64,000 nt of DNA. Origin: Nostoc sp. NIES-3756. Its GTDB lineage: Bacteria; Cyanobacteriota; Cyanobacteriia; Cyanobacteriales; Nostocaceae. Position numbers and translations under genes: made by a program. The DNA is taken from positions 372,001 through 436,000 of the forward strand of contig NZ_AP017296.1 of assembly GCF_001548375.1 (NCBI RefSeq), read 5' to 3'. Positions 1 through 9,774 of the stretch are shown one piece after another. The first letter of the stretch is position 1. Every line of letters begins with the position of its first letter. Under the pieces are notes generated by a model. The model was given only the letters and a program-made list of their open reading frames with translations, ran no database searches and was not told the origin of the DNA.

Positions 1-1714
1 GGCTATTAACACTAATATTTCCTCCCATGAGATTCACAAAGCGTTGGCTGATAGTCAAACCCAAACCAGTTCCTTGTTGAGAATTGTTCCCAGTTTTTGT
101 TTGTACAAAAGGTTTAAATAACTGATTAATTTCGTCTGGTGCGATGCCTAACCCTGTGTCTTCTATTTCAAAATATAGATAAGCAGTGTCTGAAGATTTT
201 TGCTTCAAAGTTTGCTTATTTTTATTTTCAAATTTTACACGTAGAGTAACATGACCTGTTGATGTAAATTTAATAGCATTACCTAAAATATTAATTAATA
301 CTTGACGTAATTTGCTTTCATCTGTACGTACGTATTGGGGAACTTCAGAACTATACGTAAATATTAGCTGTAAGCCTTTAGATTCTGCTTTGAGGTGAAA
401 CATCTCTTCTAGAGAATTGAGCAAATTATACAGATCAAAGCTATGTTGATTGAGTATGGTTCTACCAGCCTCAATTTTGGACATGGATAACACATCATTA
501 ATTAATGTCAACAGATGCTCACCACTACGACTGATAATTTCAAGATGTTCTAACCCAGATGAACTAATGGAGCGATCGCGCGTCATAATCTGAGTAAAGC
601 CTAAAATACTGTTGAGAGGAGTACGCAGTTCATGGCTCATATTTGCCAAAAATTCACTTTTGGCGCGACTAGCAGCTTCCGCTTCTTGGGCTTTTACCTC
701 TAACTGATGACTATAATTTTCTAATTTTTCACTGGCTAATTTCAACTGTCGCATTAGCCAATAAACACCAATTAATAGTCCCCCCACCGATACCATACCC
801 ACTATGACAGTTATCCCTGCTAAATGACGTGCAGGTGCAAAGGCTTCTGCTTGGCCCATTTCTACCAATAAAGCCAAATCTTGATCATTGAGCCAACGAT
901 ATACACCAATAACTGGCACTCCCGCATAATTTTTATATAACCCAGAGCCAGTAGATCCACTCATCGCCGCATCAATACCTTTGCTGCTAATTCCATTGAG
1001 AAAGTTCTTGTTTTTAGTTGGTGTTTGAGAAATAAAAGTATTCTTCGTAATTAACGAGCCGACTAAATAAGTTTCCCCGCTTTCACTCAGTCCAGTACGT
1101 TCTCTGACAATTTGATCAATTTGGTCTAAGCTGACGTGAGCCAAAATCATTCCCTGTCTTACTCCGGCTTTGTCACGTAATTCTGTCGCCAACGTTACCG
1201 ATGGCTTACCAGTCACGGGAGAGACATAGAAAATGGGATCTAGTTTGTATCCTAGTTTTACATCTTCAACATAAGTAATATTACCTAAAAGCTCATATTG
1301 ACCTTCACGTTTGCGGTCAGTAGAAAGAATAATACGATTGCTGCGATCAAGAATATAAATTTCGCGGAAATTAGGTTTTAGCTTGGCTGCTTCCCGAAAA
1401 TACTCAGATAAAACTCCAGCCACACTTTCGTATTCTGGAGCGGATTTTTCTAGACTCAAAAAAGTATTTAATTTTACTTGTATATCAGGAAATTGAGTTG
1501 TCAGCCAAAAATCTTGTTGTTGATCTTCAAACCACCGCGTAATTTCTTCTTCCTTAAGGGTTGCTGCCACATTCAGCCGATTAAACGCCGCTTGCTTAAG
1601 AGCCTCTCTAGCATTGATGAAAGTCACTCCTGCCACTGCTCCTAGACTTAATAGAGACAGAAGTAAAAAGGAACTGGCAATTTTCTTTGTTAAGCCTTTA
1701 TTCGAGAACTCCAT
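1..1714 (-). CDS. Cache-domain sensor histidine kinase (partial, 3' end beyond window)
   Basis: Reads leftward from ATG at 1714 and runs off the window, so the C-terminus is missing. A first membrane segment lies near residues 10-32, followed by an extracytoplasmic region of about 250 residues resembling a double Cache sensor, a second membrane segment near 291-315, and a short coiled coil. The HisKA H-box (SHELRTPL, His near 357) is followed by the ATPase N-box (near 463-480), the DTGLGI motif near 520 and GTGLGL near 546-553. It should autophosphorylate on His in response to a periplasmic small ligand and pass phosphate to a response regulator. Whether a receiver domain follows cannot be seen. 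It is divergent from the binding-protein gene at 1950, so the two could share a signal. Kinase call is firm; ligand unknown. Confidence 0.93.
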   Translation of the reverse strand, partial: MEFSNKGLTKKIASSFLLLSLLSLGAVAGVTFINAREALKQAAFNRLNVAATLKEEEITRWFEDQQQDFWLTTQFPDIQVKLNTFLSLEKSAPEYESVAGVLSEYFREAAKLKPNFREIYILDRSNRIILSTDRKREGQYELLGNITYVEDVKLGYKLDPIFYVSPVTGKPSVTLATELRDKAGVRQGMILAHVSLDQIDQIVRERTGLSESGETYLVGSLITKNTFISQTPTKNKNFLNGISSKGIDAAMSGSTGSGLYKNYAGVPVIGVYRWLNDQDLALLVEMGQAEAFAPARHLAGITVIVGMVSVGGLLIGVYWLMRQLKLASEKLENYSHQLEVKAQEAEAASRAKSEFLANMSHELRTPLNSILGFTQIMTRDRSISSSGLEHLEIISRSGEHLLTLINDVLSMSKIEAGRTILNQHSFDLYNLLNSLEEMFHLKAESKGLQLIFTYSSEVPQYVRTDESKLRQVLINILGNAIKFTSTGHVTLRVKFENKNKQTLKQKSSDTAYLYFEIEDTGLGIAPDEINQLFKPFVQTKTGNNSQQGTGLGLTISQRFVNLMGGNISVNS

Positions 1715-1949
1715 CAGCTTTTATCGCCATCTGCTGAACGAAAACTTCTGAATAGAAATTAAGAGCTACTTCAGAAGAAAATTATACCATTATCTTAAAA
1801 AAAGCTGAGTAATTACAGAAAATTCCTGAAAGGCGTAAAAATCGAAAGTGTGTATTTTGCTCTATTCATTTACAGCTTAGGAGTATGATATTCAAACTTA
1901 AAACTATTCAAAAAAACCAATACTGGCAAAAAATTACATTTTTACGATA

Positions 1950-3374
1950 ATGTCAACATTCCATAGGCAGATTTATCAGCTATTGGTGCTGATACTTAGT
2001 TTAGTAACGGTGGCTTGTAGCGATAATACGCAACTTGACTCCTCTTCAGTTACACCATCTAATAGTGATAGTAAAGTAATCAAGTTGTTGTGGGATAAAG
2101 GTTTTACTGTAGAGGAAGATGAAGCTTTAAAACAACTTATCAGTAGTTGGGAAAAACAAAGTGGGTACAAAATTGAGATTACTTTTTATACCAATGATGG
2201 AGTTCCACAAAAAACTCAAAGAGCTATTCAAGCAGGTAATCCACCCGATATTTTAGTTGGTTACAATGCACAAACAGAGTTAGACCCCCGATTTGCTTGG
2301 GAAGGCAAACTAGTTGATGTTTCTGATGTGATTGAATCAGTAAAAAATTTGTATCCAAAAGAGATATTAGAATCTGTATATTTTTATAATAAAAAAACTC
2401 AAAAACGCAGTTACTATGCTGTGCCGCTTCACGAAGCGACAATTCAGATTTTTTACTGGCGGGATTTACTCAAACAAGCTGGTTGGAGTGAAAGCGATAT
2501 TCCTAAAGATTGGAATGGGTTTTGGAATTTCTGGAAACAAGTACAAATTAAATTAAGATCCCAGCAAAAACAATATCAAAATATATACGGTTTAGGCTTC
2601 ACTTATTCTTTAGGTGCTTCTGATACCTACTATATGTTTGAAGCAATTTTAGAAGCGTATGATGTCAAACTTTTAGATGAGCAAGGCAGACTTCTCATTG
2701 ATGATCCGCAAGTGCGGCAAGGTATTATTAAAAGTTTAGAATGGTATGCAAAATTTTACCAGGATGGCTACGCACCGCCAGATTCAATAAATTGGTTAAA
2801 TCCCGATAATAATCGCTCTTTACTCAATCGGGGTCTGGTGATGACACCTAATAGTACACTCTCAATTCCCGTGACTATCAGACTAGATCGTGATACTTAT
2901 AATAAACTAGGTATTTTAGAATTTCCTAATAAACCTAATGGCAAACCAATGCGCTATCCGTTTATTCTCAAAGAAGCTGTGTTGTTTGCTAAGTCTCGAA
3001 ATCAGAAGGCAGCTAAGGATTTTCTCACCTATTTAATTCAACCAAAAGTAATGAGTGATTATCTCAAAGCTGTTGGCGGTCGCCATTTTCCTGTGCTTAC
3101 ATCTGTACGGAAAGACCCTTTTTGGTCAGATCCCACTGATTTACAGGTTTCATCTGTCACTAAAATACTAACAACAAGGCAAACGCGCCCGTATTATACT
3201 AGCCTCAACCCAGCCTATAGCATAGTATTGGAGGAAAATGTTTGGGGTAAAGCTCTGCAACGCATACTTATAGAACGGGTGACTCCCACTCAAGCCGCCG
3301 ATGAAGCAATTAGTCGAATTAAAGAAGTTTTCACTCAATGGCAATTATCCGGGGGAGAGGCAAACTCTAAGTGA
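1950..3374 (+). CDS. ABC-type sugar-like extracellular solute-binding lipoprotein (family 1)
   Basis: A 474-residue protein with a lipoprotein signal: hydrophobic residues 11-22 end in VTVACSDN, so Cys23 is the likely lipidated residue. The rest has the layout of family 1 solute-binding proteins, including an early IEITFYTNDG segment, a GNPPDI motif typical of the first ligand-binding lobe, and a late KAAKDFLTYLIQP segment. It would sit on the outer face of the plasma membrane and deliver a sugar or similar solute to a permease, or act as a sensor partner. No permease or ATPase gene is adjacent, so it is an orphan. The divergent histidine kinase at 1714 is a possible functional partner, which is inference from position only. 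Confidence 0.85.
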   Translation: MSTFHRQIYQLLVLILSLVTVACSDNTQLDSSSVTPSNSDSKVIKLLWDKGFTVEEDEALKQLISSWEKQSGYKIEITFYTNDGVPQKTQRAIQAGNPPDILVGYNAQTELDPRFAWEGKLVDVSDVIESVKNLYPKEILESVYFYNKKTQKRSYYAVPLHEATIQIFYWRDLLKQAGWSESDIPKDWNGFWNFWKQVQIKLRSQQKQYQNIYGLGFTYSLGASDTYYMFEAILEAYDVKLLDEQGRLLIDDPQVRQGIIKSLEWYAKFYQDGYAPPDSINWLNPDNNRSLLNRGLVMTPNSTLSIPVTIRLDRDTYNKLGILEFPNKPNGKPMRYPFILKEAVLFAKSRNQKAAKDFLTYLIQPKVMSDYLKAVGGRHFPVLTSVRKDPFWSDPTDLQVSSVTKILTTRQTRPYYTSLNPAYSIVLEENVWGKALQRILIERVTPTQAADEAISRIKEVFTQWQLSGGEANSK

Positions 3375-3479
3375 TATTTTTCTTTGGTAATTTTATCTAG
3401 GGTTGTAACGATTTTGTGCATAAACCTTGTAGTGAGGAGGTGATATTACATAAGATGGCAAAGTGTTTAGGGGCTTGTT

Positions 3480-3656
3480 ATGTCTATGACCAAGAAGCTA
3501 GTCACACAGATCAATCGAGAGCTAAGGCAGATGCCGCGATTCCTAGAATAAATTCCCACACAAGCCACCCATCTAGTTCACGCTCTTGCTGATTGGGTCA
3601 ATAACTTTTGGATTGATGAAGTCATTGATTTAACACAACCAGAACGCTATGGATAA
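3480..3656 (+). pseudogene. Small reading frame with one in-frame TAA, upstream of the receiver-PAS gene
   Basis: Starting at ATG 3480 the frame encodes a basic peptide (MSMTKKLVTQINRELRQ...), meets TAA, and continues in the same frame for 34 more codons (IPTQATHLVHALADWVNNFW...) to TAA at 3654-3656. The second half overlaps the ATG of the next gene by 8 bases, as coupled genes do. One nonsense change in an otherwise open frame suggests a recently inactivated small gene. I do not recognise the family. It could also be a chance frame, since it is only 58 codons long. Confidence 0.4.
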
Positions 3657-4482
3657 CGAGCAAATTCCGCCCCCTAAAGCCAATATTCTAGTTGTGGATG
3701 ATACACCTGACAATCTACGATTATTATCTGCCATGCTCACCCAAATGGGGTATGAAATTCGTCGGGTAATTAACGGGCAAACAGCCTTAAAAACTGCACA
3801 GGCAGCACCACCTGATTTAATTCTGCTTGATGTGATGATGCCAGATATGAATGGTTATGAGGTTTGCCAACACCTCAAAGCTTGTGAGAAAACACGTAAT
3901 ATTCCGGTAATTTTTATTAGTGCATTGGATGAGGTACTAGACAAAGTTAAAGCTTTTGCCGTTGGTGGGGTGGATTATATAACTAAACCTTTTAATGAAG
4001 AAGAGGTTTTTGCTCGTGTAGAAAATAATTTGATTATTCAGAGGCTGCAAAAGCAACTAATTGAGCAGAACGAACGTTTGCAACAGGAAATTAGGGAACG
4101 CCAAGCCGTACTGCGCGATCGCGAGAAAGCCGAGTTAGCCCTAAGATTGAGTCAGTTCTATCTAGACAGGTCAAAAGATGCCATATTTTTTATTAATACC
4201 GATGCTCAATTTGTTTACGTGAACGAGGCGACTTGCCAAACGCTAGGATATTCCCGCGAACAAATGCTAGCTATGACTGTTCCAGATGTTGATCCAAATT
4301 TTACCCTGTCTGTTTGGCAGTCAAAGTTGCCGGAATTGAGAAAAAAAGACTCTTACCATATCGAAACTATACATATCACTCAGGATGGTCGGCATATAAA
4401 TGTTAAAGTGCAAGTCAACTATATTCAATTTAAAGGTCAAGGTTTTTTCTGTAGTAGCGCGCTTTATCTCGTCAATTGCTAA
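3649..4482 (+). CDS. Response-regulator receiver domain with C-terminal PAS domain
   Basis: Residues 9-125 are a canonical receiver domain: acidic pair VVDDTP, phospho-acceptor Asp61 in LILLDVMMP, and Lys113 in DYITKPF. A helical linker (125-155) leads to a PAS domain (about 160-265). No HTH, GGDEF or kinase output follows, and the protein ends abruptly in FFCSSALYLVNC. A TTTTTT run at 4443-4448 sits just before this ending. Skipping one T opens the frame for about 22 more residues to TAA at 4517-4519, so either the end is frameshifted or a longer hybrid kinase was truncated. It may act as a diffusible phosphate sink or partner of a kinase encoded elsewhere. The domain calls are firm. Confidence 0.88.
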   Translation: MDNEQIPPPKANILVVDDTPDNLRLLSAMLTQMGYEIRRVINGQTALKTAQAAPPDLILLDVMMPDMNGYEVCQHLKACEKTRNIPVIFISALDEVLDKVKAFAVGGVDYITKPFNEEEVFARVENNLIIQRLQKQLIEQNERLQQEIRERQAVLRDREKAELALRLSQFYLDRSKDAIFFINTDAQFVYVNEATCQTLGYSREQMLAMTVPDVDPNFTLSVWQSKLPELRKKDSYHIETIHITQDGRHINVKVQVNYIQFKGQGFFCSSALYLVNC

Positions 4483-4710
4483 TACCGAGCCTGAAGAGAA
4501 GAAGGTTTCAGTAAATTAATTTTTTTACACCTGCTTACTTAAATATCTCAGAGTATAGGTAACAATAGCTACAACATTATCATTACATCATAACCCAACT
4601 TGGTGGTATCAGAAATTATTAAATCTTCTTTAAATCAAATGTGAAACAATCAGATAAAGTTACAGTTTTATTGTTACTTAAATGAATTTTCATATTAAAC
4701 TTTTAAAAAA

Positions 4711-6186
4711 ATGAGTATAGAAGAAGCATTAGTTATTTTAGATACACTAATCGAACCTGGATTAAGTGATATTCAGGAATTAGTATTTCGCCATGCTTGG
4801 GAAGGGAAAACTTACCCAGAAATAGCCGATAACTGTGGTTATGACGCTAATTATATTAAAGATGTGGGTTCAAGATTGTGGAAATTATTATCAAGTAGTT
4901 TACAGGAGGAAGTAACAAAAAGTAATTTTCGCTCAGTCCTGAGAAGGCGATCGCAAACTAATATTTTGCCAAAAAATTTAGTAAACACACTGCCAGTTTT
5001 AAACCATCATCAGCAATTAATTACAACTATTAGTGAAGCAAAAAATATCTCTAAAGATATAGAAAATAAAAGTAGAAATACTTCTTTAGATAGAAGAGTA
5101 TCTAGCTTGTTAGATAATATTTCAGAACAACGAAAATCCTTCAACCCTACTAATACCAACCTAGAACTTCCCGGTGGCCCAGTATCGCTTAATTCCACCT
5201 ACTATATAGAGCGTCCGCCCATTGAGGAACGCACCTATGCCGAAATCAAAAAACCCGGCAGTCTCATTCGCATTAAAGCTCCCAACCAAATGGGTAAAAC
5301 TTCTTTGATGCACAGGATTTTAGCTCATGGTAGAGAATGTGGGATGCACACCGTCACTATTAGCTTTCAAAAAGCAGATAGTCAGATTTTCAAGAGCTTA
5401 GAAAAGTTTTTACGGTGGTTTTGTGCGAATATCACTCAGCAATTGCAATTACCGTCAAAGCTGAATGATTACTGGGATGAGGACATTGGTAGTAAAGTCA
5501 GCTGCACATTATATATGCAGAATTATTTGCTTGCTAAAATCGACGCTCCGGTAGTGTTAGCGTTAGATGAAGTTAATAAAATTTTTGAATATCCCCAAAT
5601 CTGCGGTGATTTTCTCGCCTTACTACGCTCATGGTATGAAGATGCGTCAGAATTAGCAGTTTGGCAAAAACTGAGACTATTAGTTGTTCATGCTACGGAA
5701 GTTTATATTCCTTTAGATATTAATCAATCACCGTTTAATGTGGGATTACCAATAAGATTACCAGAATTTAGTTTAGAGCAGATGCAGGATTTAGCAATTC
5801 GACATGGGTTGCATTGTGCTAAAGGCGAAGTAGGAGTACAAAGGCTAGCTTCTCTAGTAGCAATGATTGGTGGACATCCCTATTTAGCTCGTGTAGCGTT
5901 CTATCAATTGGCAAATCAAGAGTTAACTTTAGAACACCTATTGCAGGACGCTCCTACCATTTCCGGTATTTACAGTAACCATTTACGCCATCACCTAGCA
6001 AATCTGCAAGAGCATCCAGAATTGGCAGCTGCCCTCAAATCAGTTGTCACATCTTCAGACAGTGTACAACTAGAAGCGATCGCCGCTTATAAACTAGAAA
6101 GTATGGGTTTGGTAAAACTAGAAGGGAATCAGGCTGTACCCAGTTGCGAGTTGTATCGATTATATTTCCGCGAGCAATTGAGTTAA
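4711..6186 (+). CDS. AAA-like NTPase with N-terminal HTH-like (vMAP-type) domain
   Basis: Residues 1-80 resemble the helical HTH-like module found at the N-terminus of many cyanobacterial signalling NTPases (YPEIADNCGYDANYIKDVGSR). A low-complexity polar linker follows, then an AAA-like (AAA_35-type) NTPase domain from about residue 150 to the end. Its Walker A motif is APNQMGKTS near residues 190-197 and its Walker B is PVVLALDEVN near 281-290. No WD40, TPR or CHAT effector is fused. The gene stops 4 bases before a second NTPase of the same class, so the two are almost certainly co-transcribed. Family knowledge points to a STAND-like switch in signalling or conflict systems; the specific role is unknown. 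Confidence 0.82.
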   Translation: MSIEEALVILDTLIEPGLSDIQELVFRHAWEGKTYPEIADNCGYDANYIKDVGSRLWKLLSSSLQEEVTKSNFRSVLRRRSQTNILPKNLVNTLPVLNHHQQLITTISEAKNISKDIENKSRNTSLDRRVSSLLDNISEQRKSFNPTNTNLELPGGPVSLNSTYYIERPPIEERTYAEIKKPGSLIRIKAPNQMGKTSLMHRILAHGRECGMHTVTISFQKADSQIFKSLEKFLRWFCANITQQLQLPSKLNDYWDEDIGSKVSCTLYMQNYLLAKIDAPVVLALDEVNKIFEYPQICGDFLALLRSWYEDASELAVWQKLRLLVVHATEVYIPLDINQSPFNVGLPIRLPEFSLEQMQDLAIRHGLHCAKGEVGVQRLASLVAMIGGHPYLARVAFYQLANQELTLEHLLQDAPTISGIYSNHLRHHLANLQEHPELAAALKSVVTSSDSVQLEAIAAYKLESMGLVKLEGNQAVPSCELYRLYFREQLS

Positions 6187-6190
6187 ATGT

Positions 6191-7783
6191 ATGAGCAAGT
6201 ATGAATACCAAATTGGGGGTAGTCTCAAAGTAAATGCACCTACTTATGTAGAGAGACAGGCTGACATTGAACTTTACAATGCTTTAGTTCAAGGCCAGTT
6301 TTGTTATATATTTAGCTCCCGACAGATGGGCAAGTCTAGCTTACGTTTACGCACCAGACATCGCTTAGAACAAGCAGGCTATAGTTGCGCCTCTGTTGAC
6401 ATGACTCGCATCGGCAGTGGTAATATTACTCCTTCTCAATGGTATAAAGGCATAGTTGTTGACTTATTAAGAGGGTTTAATCTCTGGGGAAAAATAGATT
6501 TAAAAGCTTGGTGGAGTGAATGGGAAGATTTACCTGCTCTACAAAGATTACGTCTATTTATTGACGACATTCTCTTAGTTAATCTCTCATCAGAGAAAAT
6601 TTTTATTTTTGTAGATGAAATTGATAGTATCCTCAGTTTAAGTTTTCCAGTTGTTGATTTTTTTACTTTCATTAGGTCTTGTTATAATCAACGGGCAGAA
6701 AACCCAGAATATAATCGTTTAACTTGGGCCTTATTTGGAGTAGCAACACCTTCAGACTTAATTGCTGACTCTAATTGTACTCCTTTTAACATTGGCAAAT
6801 CTATTGATTTACAAGGCTTTAGTCTGTCGGAAGTGGAACCATTAGCTGTAGGGCTAGAAGGTAAAGTGGCTAATCCCATGACAGTGATGAAAGAGATGTT
6901 GTCTTGGACGAATGGACAACCGTTTCTAACGCAAAAGCTGTGTGAAATAGTAGTACAAGAACGAAACTGTGGAAGTAAATATATTCAAGAACATAGGATT
7001 AAAGAAACAGATGAGCGTTTTAAACTAGATAATCATTTACCGATTATTAATCATCACTTAATAGACTTTTACTATCAGTTTCCCTCGTTGATTTTAGAAA
7101 AGTTAGTACGAACACATATTGTTGAAAACTGGGAGGAAAATGATGAGCCAGAACATTTGAGAACAATACGCGATCGCCTACTCAGAAATGAAAAGAAAGC
7201 TAGCAGTTTACTTGGAATGTACCAGCAAATTTTGCAAGGTAATCAAGTAGCGGCTGAAGATGGAGAGGAACAGATAGAGTTACTATTATCTGGGATAGTA
7301 ACTAAACATCAAGGAAAATTAGTAGTCAAGAATCGCATTTATCAAGAAGTTTTCAATCAAGCATGGGTAGATAAACAATTAGCAAAACTACGCCCATATT
7401 CTCAAGCTTTAAATGCCTGGGTAGCTTCTAATCATCGTGACTATTCTAGACTGTTACGCGGACAAGCATTACGCGAATCCTTAGCTTGGGTACAAGATAA
7501 AAGTTTGAGTGATGTCGATTATCAGTTTTTAGCAGCTAGTCAAGAATTTGATAGACGGGAAGTCGAGAGATGGTTAGAGGCTGAACGCACTAAAGAAATG
7601 AAAGCTAGATTAATTCAAGAGCAGAAAGCTATCAAATTTCAAAGGTTATTTTTCATAGGTATATTTATCTGGACATTAATACTTGCTTTATTATTATTTT
7701 ATTATCCTAAGCAAAAAAGAATTAATAATCCTCAAGTCTCCTTTTTAATACAACAACATATATTAACCCGTTTGTTTTTTTAA
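6191..7783 (+). CDS. AAA-like NTPase with C-terminal membrane anchor
   Basis: This second AAA_35-type NTPase begins directly with the nucleotide-binding domain. Walker A is SRQMGKSSL near residue 43 and Walker B is KIFIFVDEID near 136-145, with a winged-helix-like region after residue 300. A charged helix (RREVERWLEAERTKEMKAR) leads into one hydrophobic segment (FFIGIFIWTLILALLLFYY, near 491-509), so the protein is probably tail-anchored. Related proteins often continue into WD40 repeats; here the frame ends soon after the anchor, so it may be a naturally short or truncated form. It lies 4 bases after the HTH-bearing paralogue, suggesting a two-part switch with one soluble and one membrane-bound partner. 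Confidence 0.8.
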   Translation: MSKYEYQIGGSLKVNAPTYVERQADIELYNALVQGQFCYIFSSRQMGKSSLRLRTRHRLEQAGYSCASVDMTRIGSGNITPSQWYKGIVVDLLRGFNLWGKIDLKAWWSEWEDLPALQRLRLFIDDILLVNLSSEKIFIFVDEIDSILSLSFPVVDFFTFIRSCYNQRAENPEYNRLTWALFGVATPSDLIADSNCTPFNIGKSIDLQGFSLSEVEPLAVGLEGKVANPMTVMKEMLSWTNGQPFLTQKLCEIVVQERNCGSKYIQEHRIKETDERFKLDNHLPIINHHLIDFYYQFPSLILEKLVRTHIVENWEENDEPEHLRTIRDRLLRNEKKASSLLGMYQQILQGNQVAAEDGEEQIELLLSGIVTKHQGKLVVKNRIYQEVFNQAWVDKQLAKLRPYSQALNAWVASNHRDYSRLLRGQALRESLAWVQDKSLSDVDYQFLAASQEFDRREVERWLEAERTKEMKARLIQEQKAIKFQRLFFIGIFIWTLILALLLFYYPKQKRINNPQVSFLIQQHILTRLFF

Positions 7784-8091
7784 ATTAACAAGCTGTTCCA
7801 CATTTAATTCGCATGACGAGGGTGAGCAATATGCCCACTCCACAAGAGTTATGTTTATTTGAAAATAACTGGAATGTGGGATATATTTATTAGCTGGATA
7901 AAATTATACACTGCTAAACATGACTTTTTCTGACCACATAGTCAAAACTATGTAATATTTTTCCTAACTCCTCACCATTTAGGACTTTTACAGACTGCAT
8001 TTATTGCAAAAAAAGCTTAATTTAGACTCAGCCATTAAGGAAAGTATTCCGATCTTTGCCTGACTATTCTTTCTATTATGCGAACAACATC
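7784..8091. other. Intergenic spacer before the glycosyltransferase
   Basis: AT-rich spacer of about 300 bases. I see no gene, clear terminator or strong promoter. TTG at 8056 could start an N-terminal extension of the next gene, but ATG at 8092 gives the conserved N-terminus. Confidence 0.5.
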
Positions 8092-9360
8092 ATGCAAATT
8101 CTAATTTATTCATACAACTACCACCCAGAACCGATAGGCATAGCCCCTTTAATGACAGAACTAGCAGAAGGACTAGCAGCACGAGGTCATTTGGTTCGGG
8201 TAATTACAGGTATGCCTAACTATCCGCAACGTCAAATTTATGATGAGTATAAAGGTAAGTTTTATCAGACAGAAACTAAAAATGGTGTTAATATCCAACG
8301 TTGCTACTTGCGAATTAAATCGAAACCCAATCTTTTAGATAGACTTTTACTAGAGTTGAGCTTCGTATTTACAAGCTTACCTCCATCTCTAAATGGTTGG
8401 CGACCAGATGTCATCCTTTTAACAGTACCACCTTTATTAATTTCACTACCTGCTACCCTACTAGGCTGGTTTTACAACTGCCCTGTAGTCTTGAACACAC
8501 AAGATATATTACCAGAAGCAGGTATTAAAGTCGGGCTAATTAAAAATAAGTGGATGATTAAGGCATTACAAGTTTTAGAGAAATTTGCCTATCAGCATTC
8601 AAATGCCATCAGTGTTATAGCGGAAGGATTTGTAGAGAATTTGCTTAATAAGAATGTGCCTGCTGAAAAAATTGTTTGTATTCCTAATTGGGTGAATACA
8701 AATTTCATTCAACTTAAAGCTAAAGAGAGTAATGAATTTATAAAAGATCATAATCTTGAAGGTAAATTTGTAATTCTTTATTCAGGCAATATTGCTCTCA
8801 CACAAGGATTAGAAACAGTATTAGAAACAGCAGCGACTTTAAGTCATATATCAGATATAGTTTTTGTCATTGTAGGCGAGTCACAAGCGCTCAATAGATT
8901 TCATAAATATTGTCAAATTTGTGGGGCTAATAATGTTTTGCTACTGCCTTTACAACTGCGAGAAAAACTCCCCCAAATGCTCACAGCCGCAGATGTAGGT
9001 TTAGTTATTCAAAAGCAGAATGTGATTGCTTTTAATATGCCATCTAAAATTCCTCTGCTCTTGGCAAGTGGTCGTCCAATTTTGGGTTCTGTGCCTGCTA
9101 TTGGTACGGCTGCTCGTGCAATTAAAGAAAGCGGTGGCGGTATTGTAGTTCAACCAGAATCACCTGCGGCTTTAGCAACAGCTATTCTTGAACTATATGA
9201 GAATCCTGCTTTATTAGAAAAACTGGGTCACAAAGGAAGGAATTTTGCTGTTAAACACTATTCATTGGAACAAGCGATCGCTCAATACGAAACCCTATTT
9301 TATGATGTCATCGGCAAATATAGCGAAACAGTAATTAACCAAAAAGTCAGCGTTAGCTAA
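8092..9360 (+). CDS. WcaI-like family glycosyltransferase (GT4 type)
   Basis: I start it at ATG 8092, which gives MQILIYSYNYHPEPIGIAP, the usual N-terminus of WcaI-type glycosyltransferases; an upstream TTG would add 12 unrelated residues. The 422-residue protein shows the two-Rossmann-fold GT-B layout. The N-terminal acceptor domain has GMPNYP, and the C-terminal nucleotide-sugar domain has VILYSGNIALTQGLET and a late conserved Glu-containing segment (VVQPESPAALA). It should transfer a sugar onto a lipid-linked exopolysaccharide intermediate at the cytoplasmic membrane face. It stands 36 bases before a partner-switching module, suggesting that the polysaccharide step and its regulators are made together. 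Confidence 0.85.
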   Translation: MQILIYSYNYHPEPIGIAPLMTELAEGLAARGHLVRVITGMPNYPQRQIYDEYKGKFYQTETKNGVNIQRCYLRIKSKPNLLDRLLLELSFVFTSLPPSLNGWRPDVILLTVPPLLISLPATLLGWFYNCPVVLNTQDILPEAGIKVGLIKNKWMIKALQVLEKFAYQHSNAISVIAEGFVENLLNKNVPAEKIVCIPNWVNTNFIQLKAKESNEFIKDHNLEGKFVILYSGNIALTQGLETVLETAATLSHISDIVFVIVGESQALNRFHKYCQICGANNVLLLPLQLREKLPQMLTAADVGLVIQKQNVIAFNMPSKIPLLLASGRPILGSVPAIGTAARAIKESGGGIVVQPESPAALATAILELYENPALLEKLGHKGRNFAVKHYSLEQAIAQYETLFYDVIGKYSETVINQKVSVS

Positions 9361-9396
9361 TCATTGACCTGCACACAATCAATTAAGGAGAAAATT

Positions 9397-9735
9397 ATGG
9401 ACTTCAACACAAATATAGAAATTAATAATACTATCGCCAATATCCGTTTATATGGCGAACTAGATGCAGCAACTGCACCTATTTTCAAAATAGCAGTAGA
9501 TAAAGCAGCATCCCAAGGCGTTGAATGCCTTGTTTTACACATGAAAGATTTAACTTACATGTCTAGCGCTGGTTTGCGCATCCTAATTTTTGCTAAACAA
9601 AAAATGGGCGCTAATGTTGATATATATGTTGTTGGGGCGCAGCCAACAGTAATTAGCACTCTAGAAAAAACTGGATTTGACCAAAGTGTAATTTTGTTAG
9701 ATGAGGATAACCTTAGCAAGTTAGAAAAAGTCTAA
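9397..9735 (+). CDS. STAS-domain anti-sigma factor antagonist (RsbV/HmpV-like)
   Basis: ATG 9397 follows AAGGAG closely, so it is preferred over the upstream frame extension. The 112-residue protein is a lone STAS domain. The phosphorylation loop DLTYMSSAGLRIL holds Ser56 or Ser57, the residue that the cognate kinase would modify. Unphosphorylated, such proteins bind the kinase-type anti-sigma protein and release its target. The next two genes encode exactly these partners (HATPase and PP2C phosphatase), so the switch is complete within 1.8 kb. In Nostoc punctiforme a similar trio (HmpU/V/W) governs hormogonium development. Homology to that trio is likely, but orthology is not shown. Confidence 0.9.
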   Translation: MDFNTNIEINNTIANIRLYGELDAATAPIFKIAVDKAASQGVECLVLHMKDLTYMSSAGLRILIFAKQKMGANVDIYVVGAQPTVISTLEKTGFDQSVILLDEDNLSKLEKV

Positions 9736-9774
9736 ATAAAAGCATATTAATTAGTTAATTTCAAGGCAATTAAT

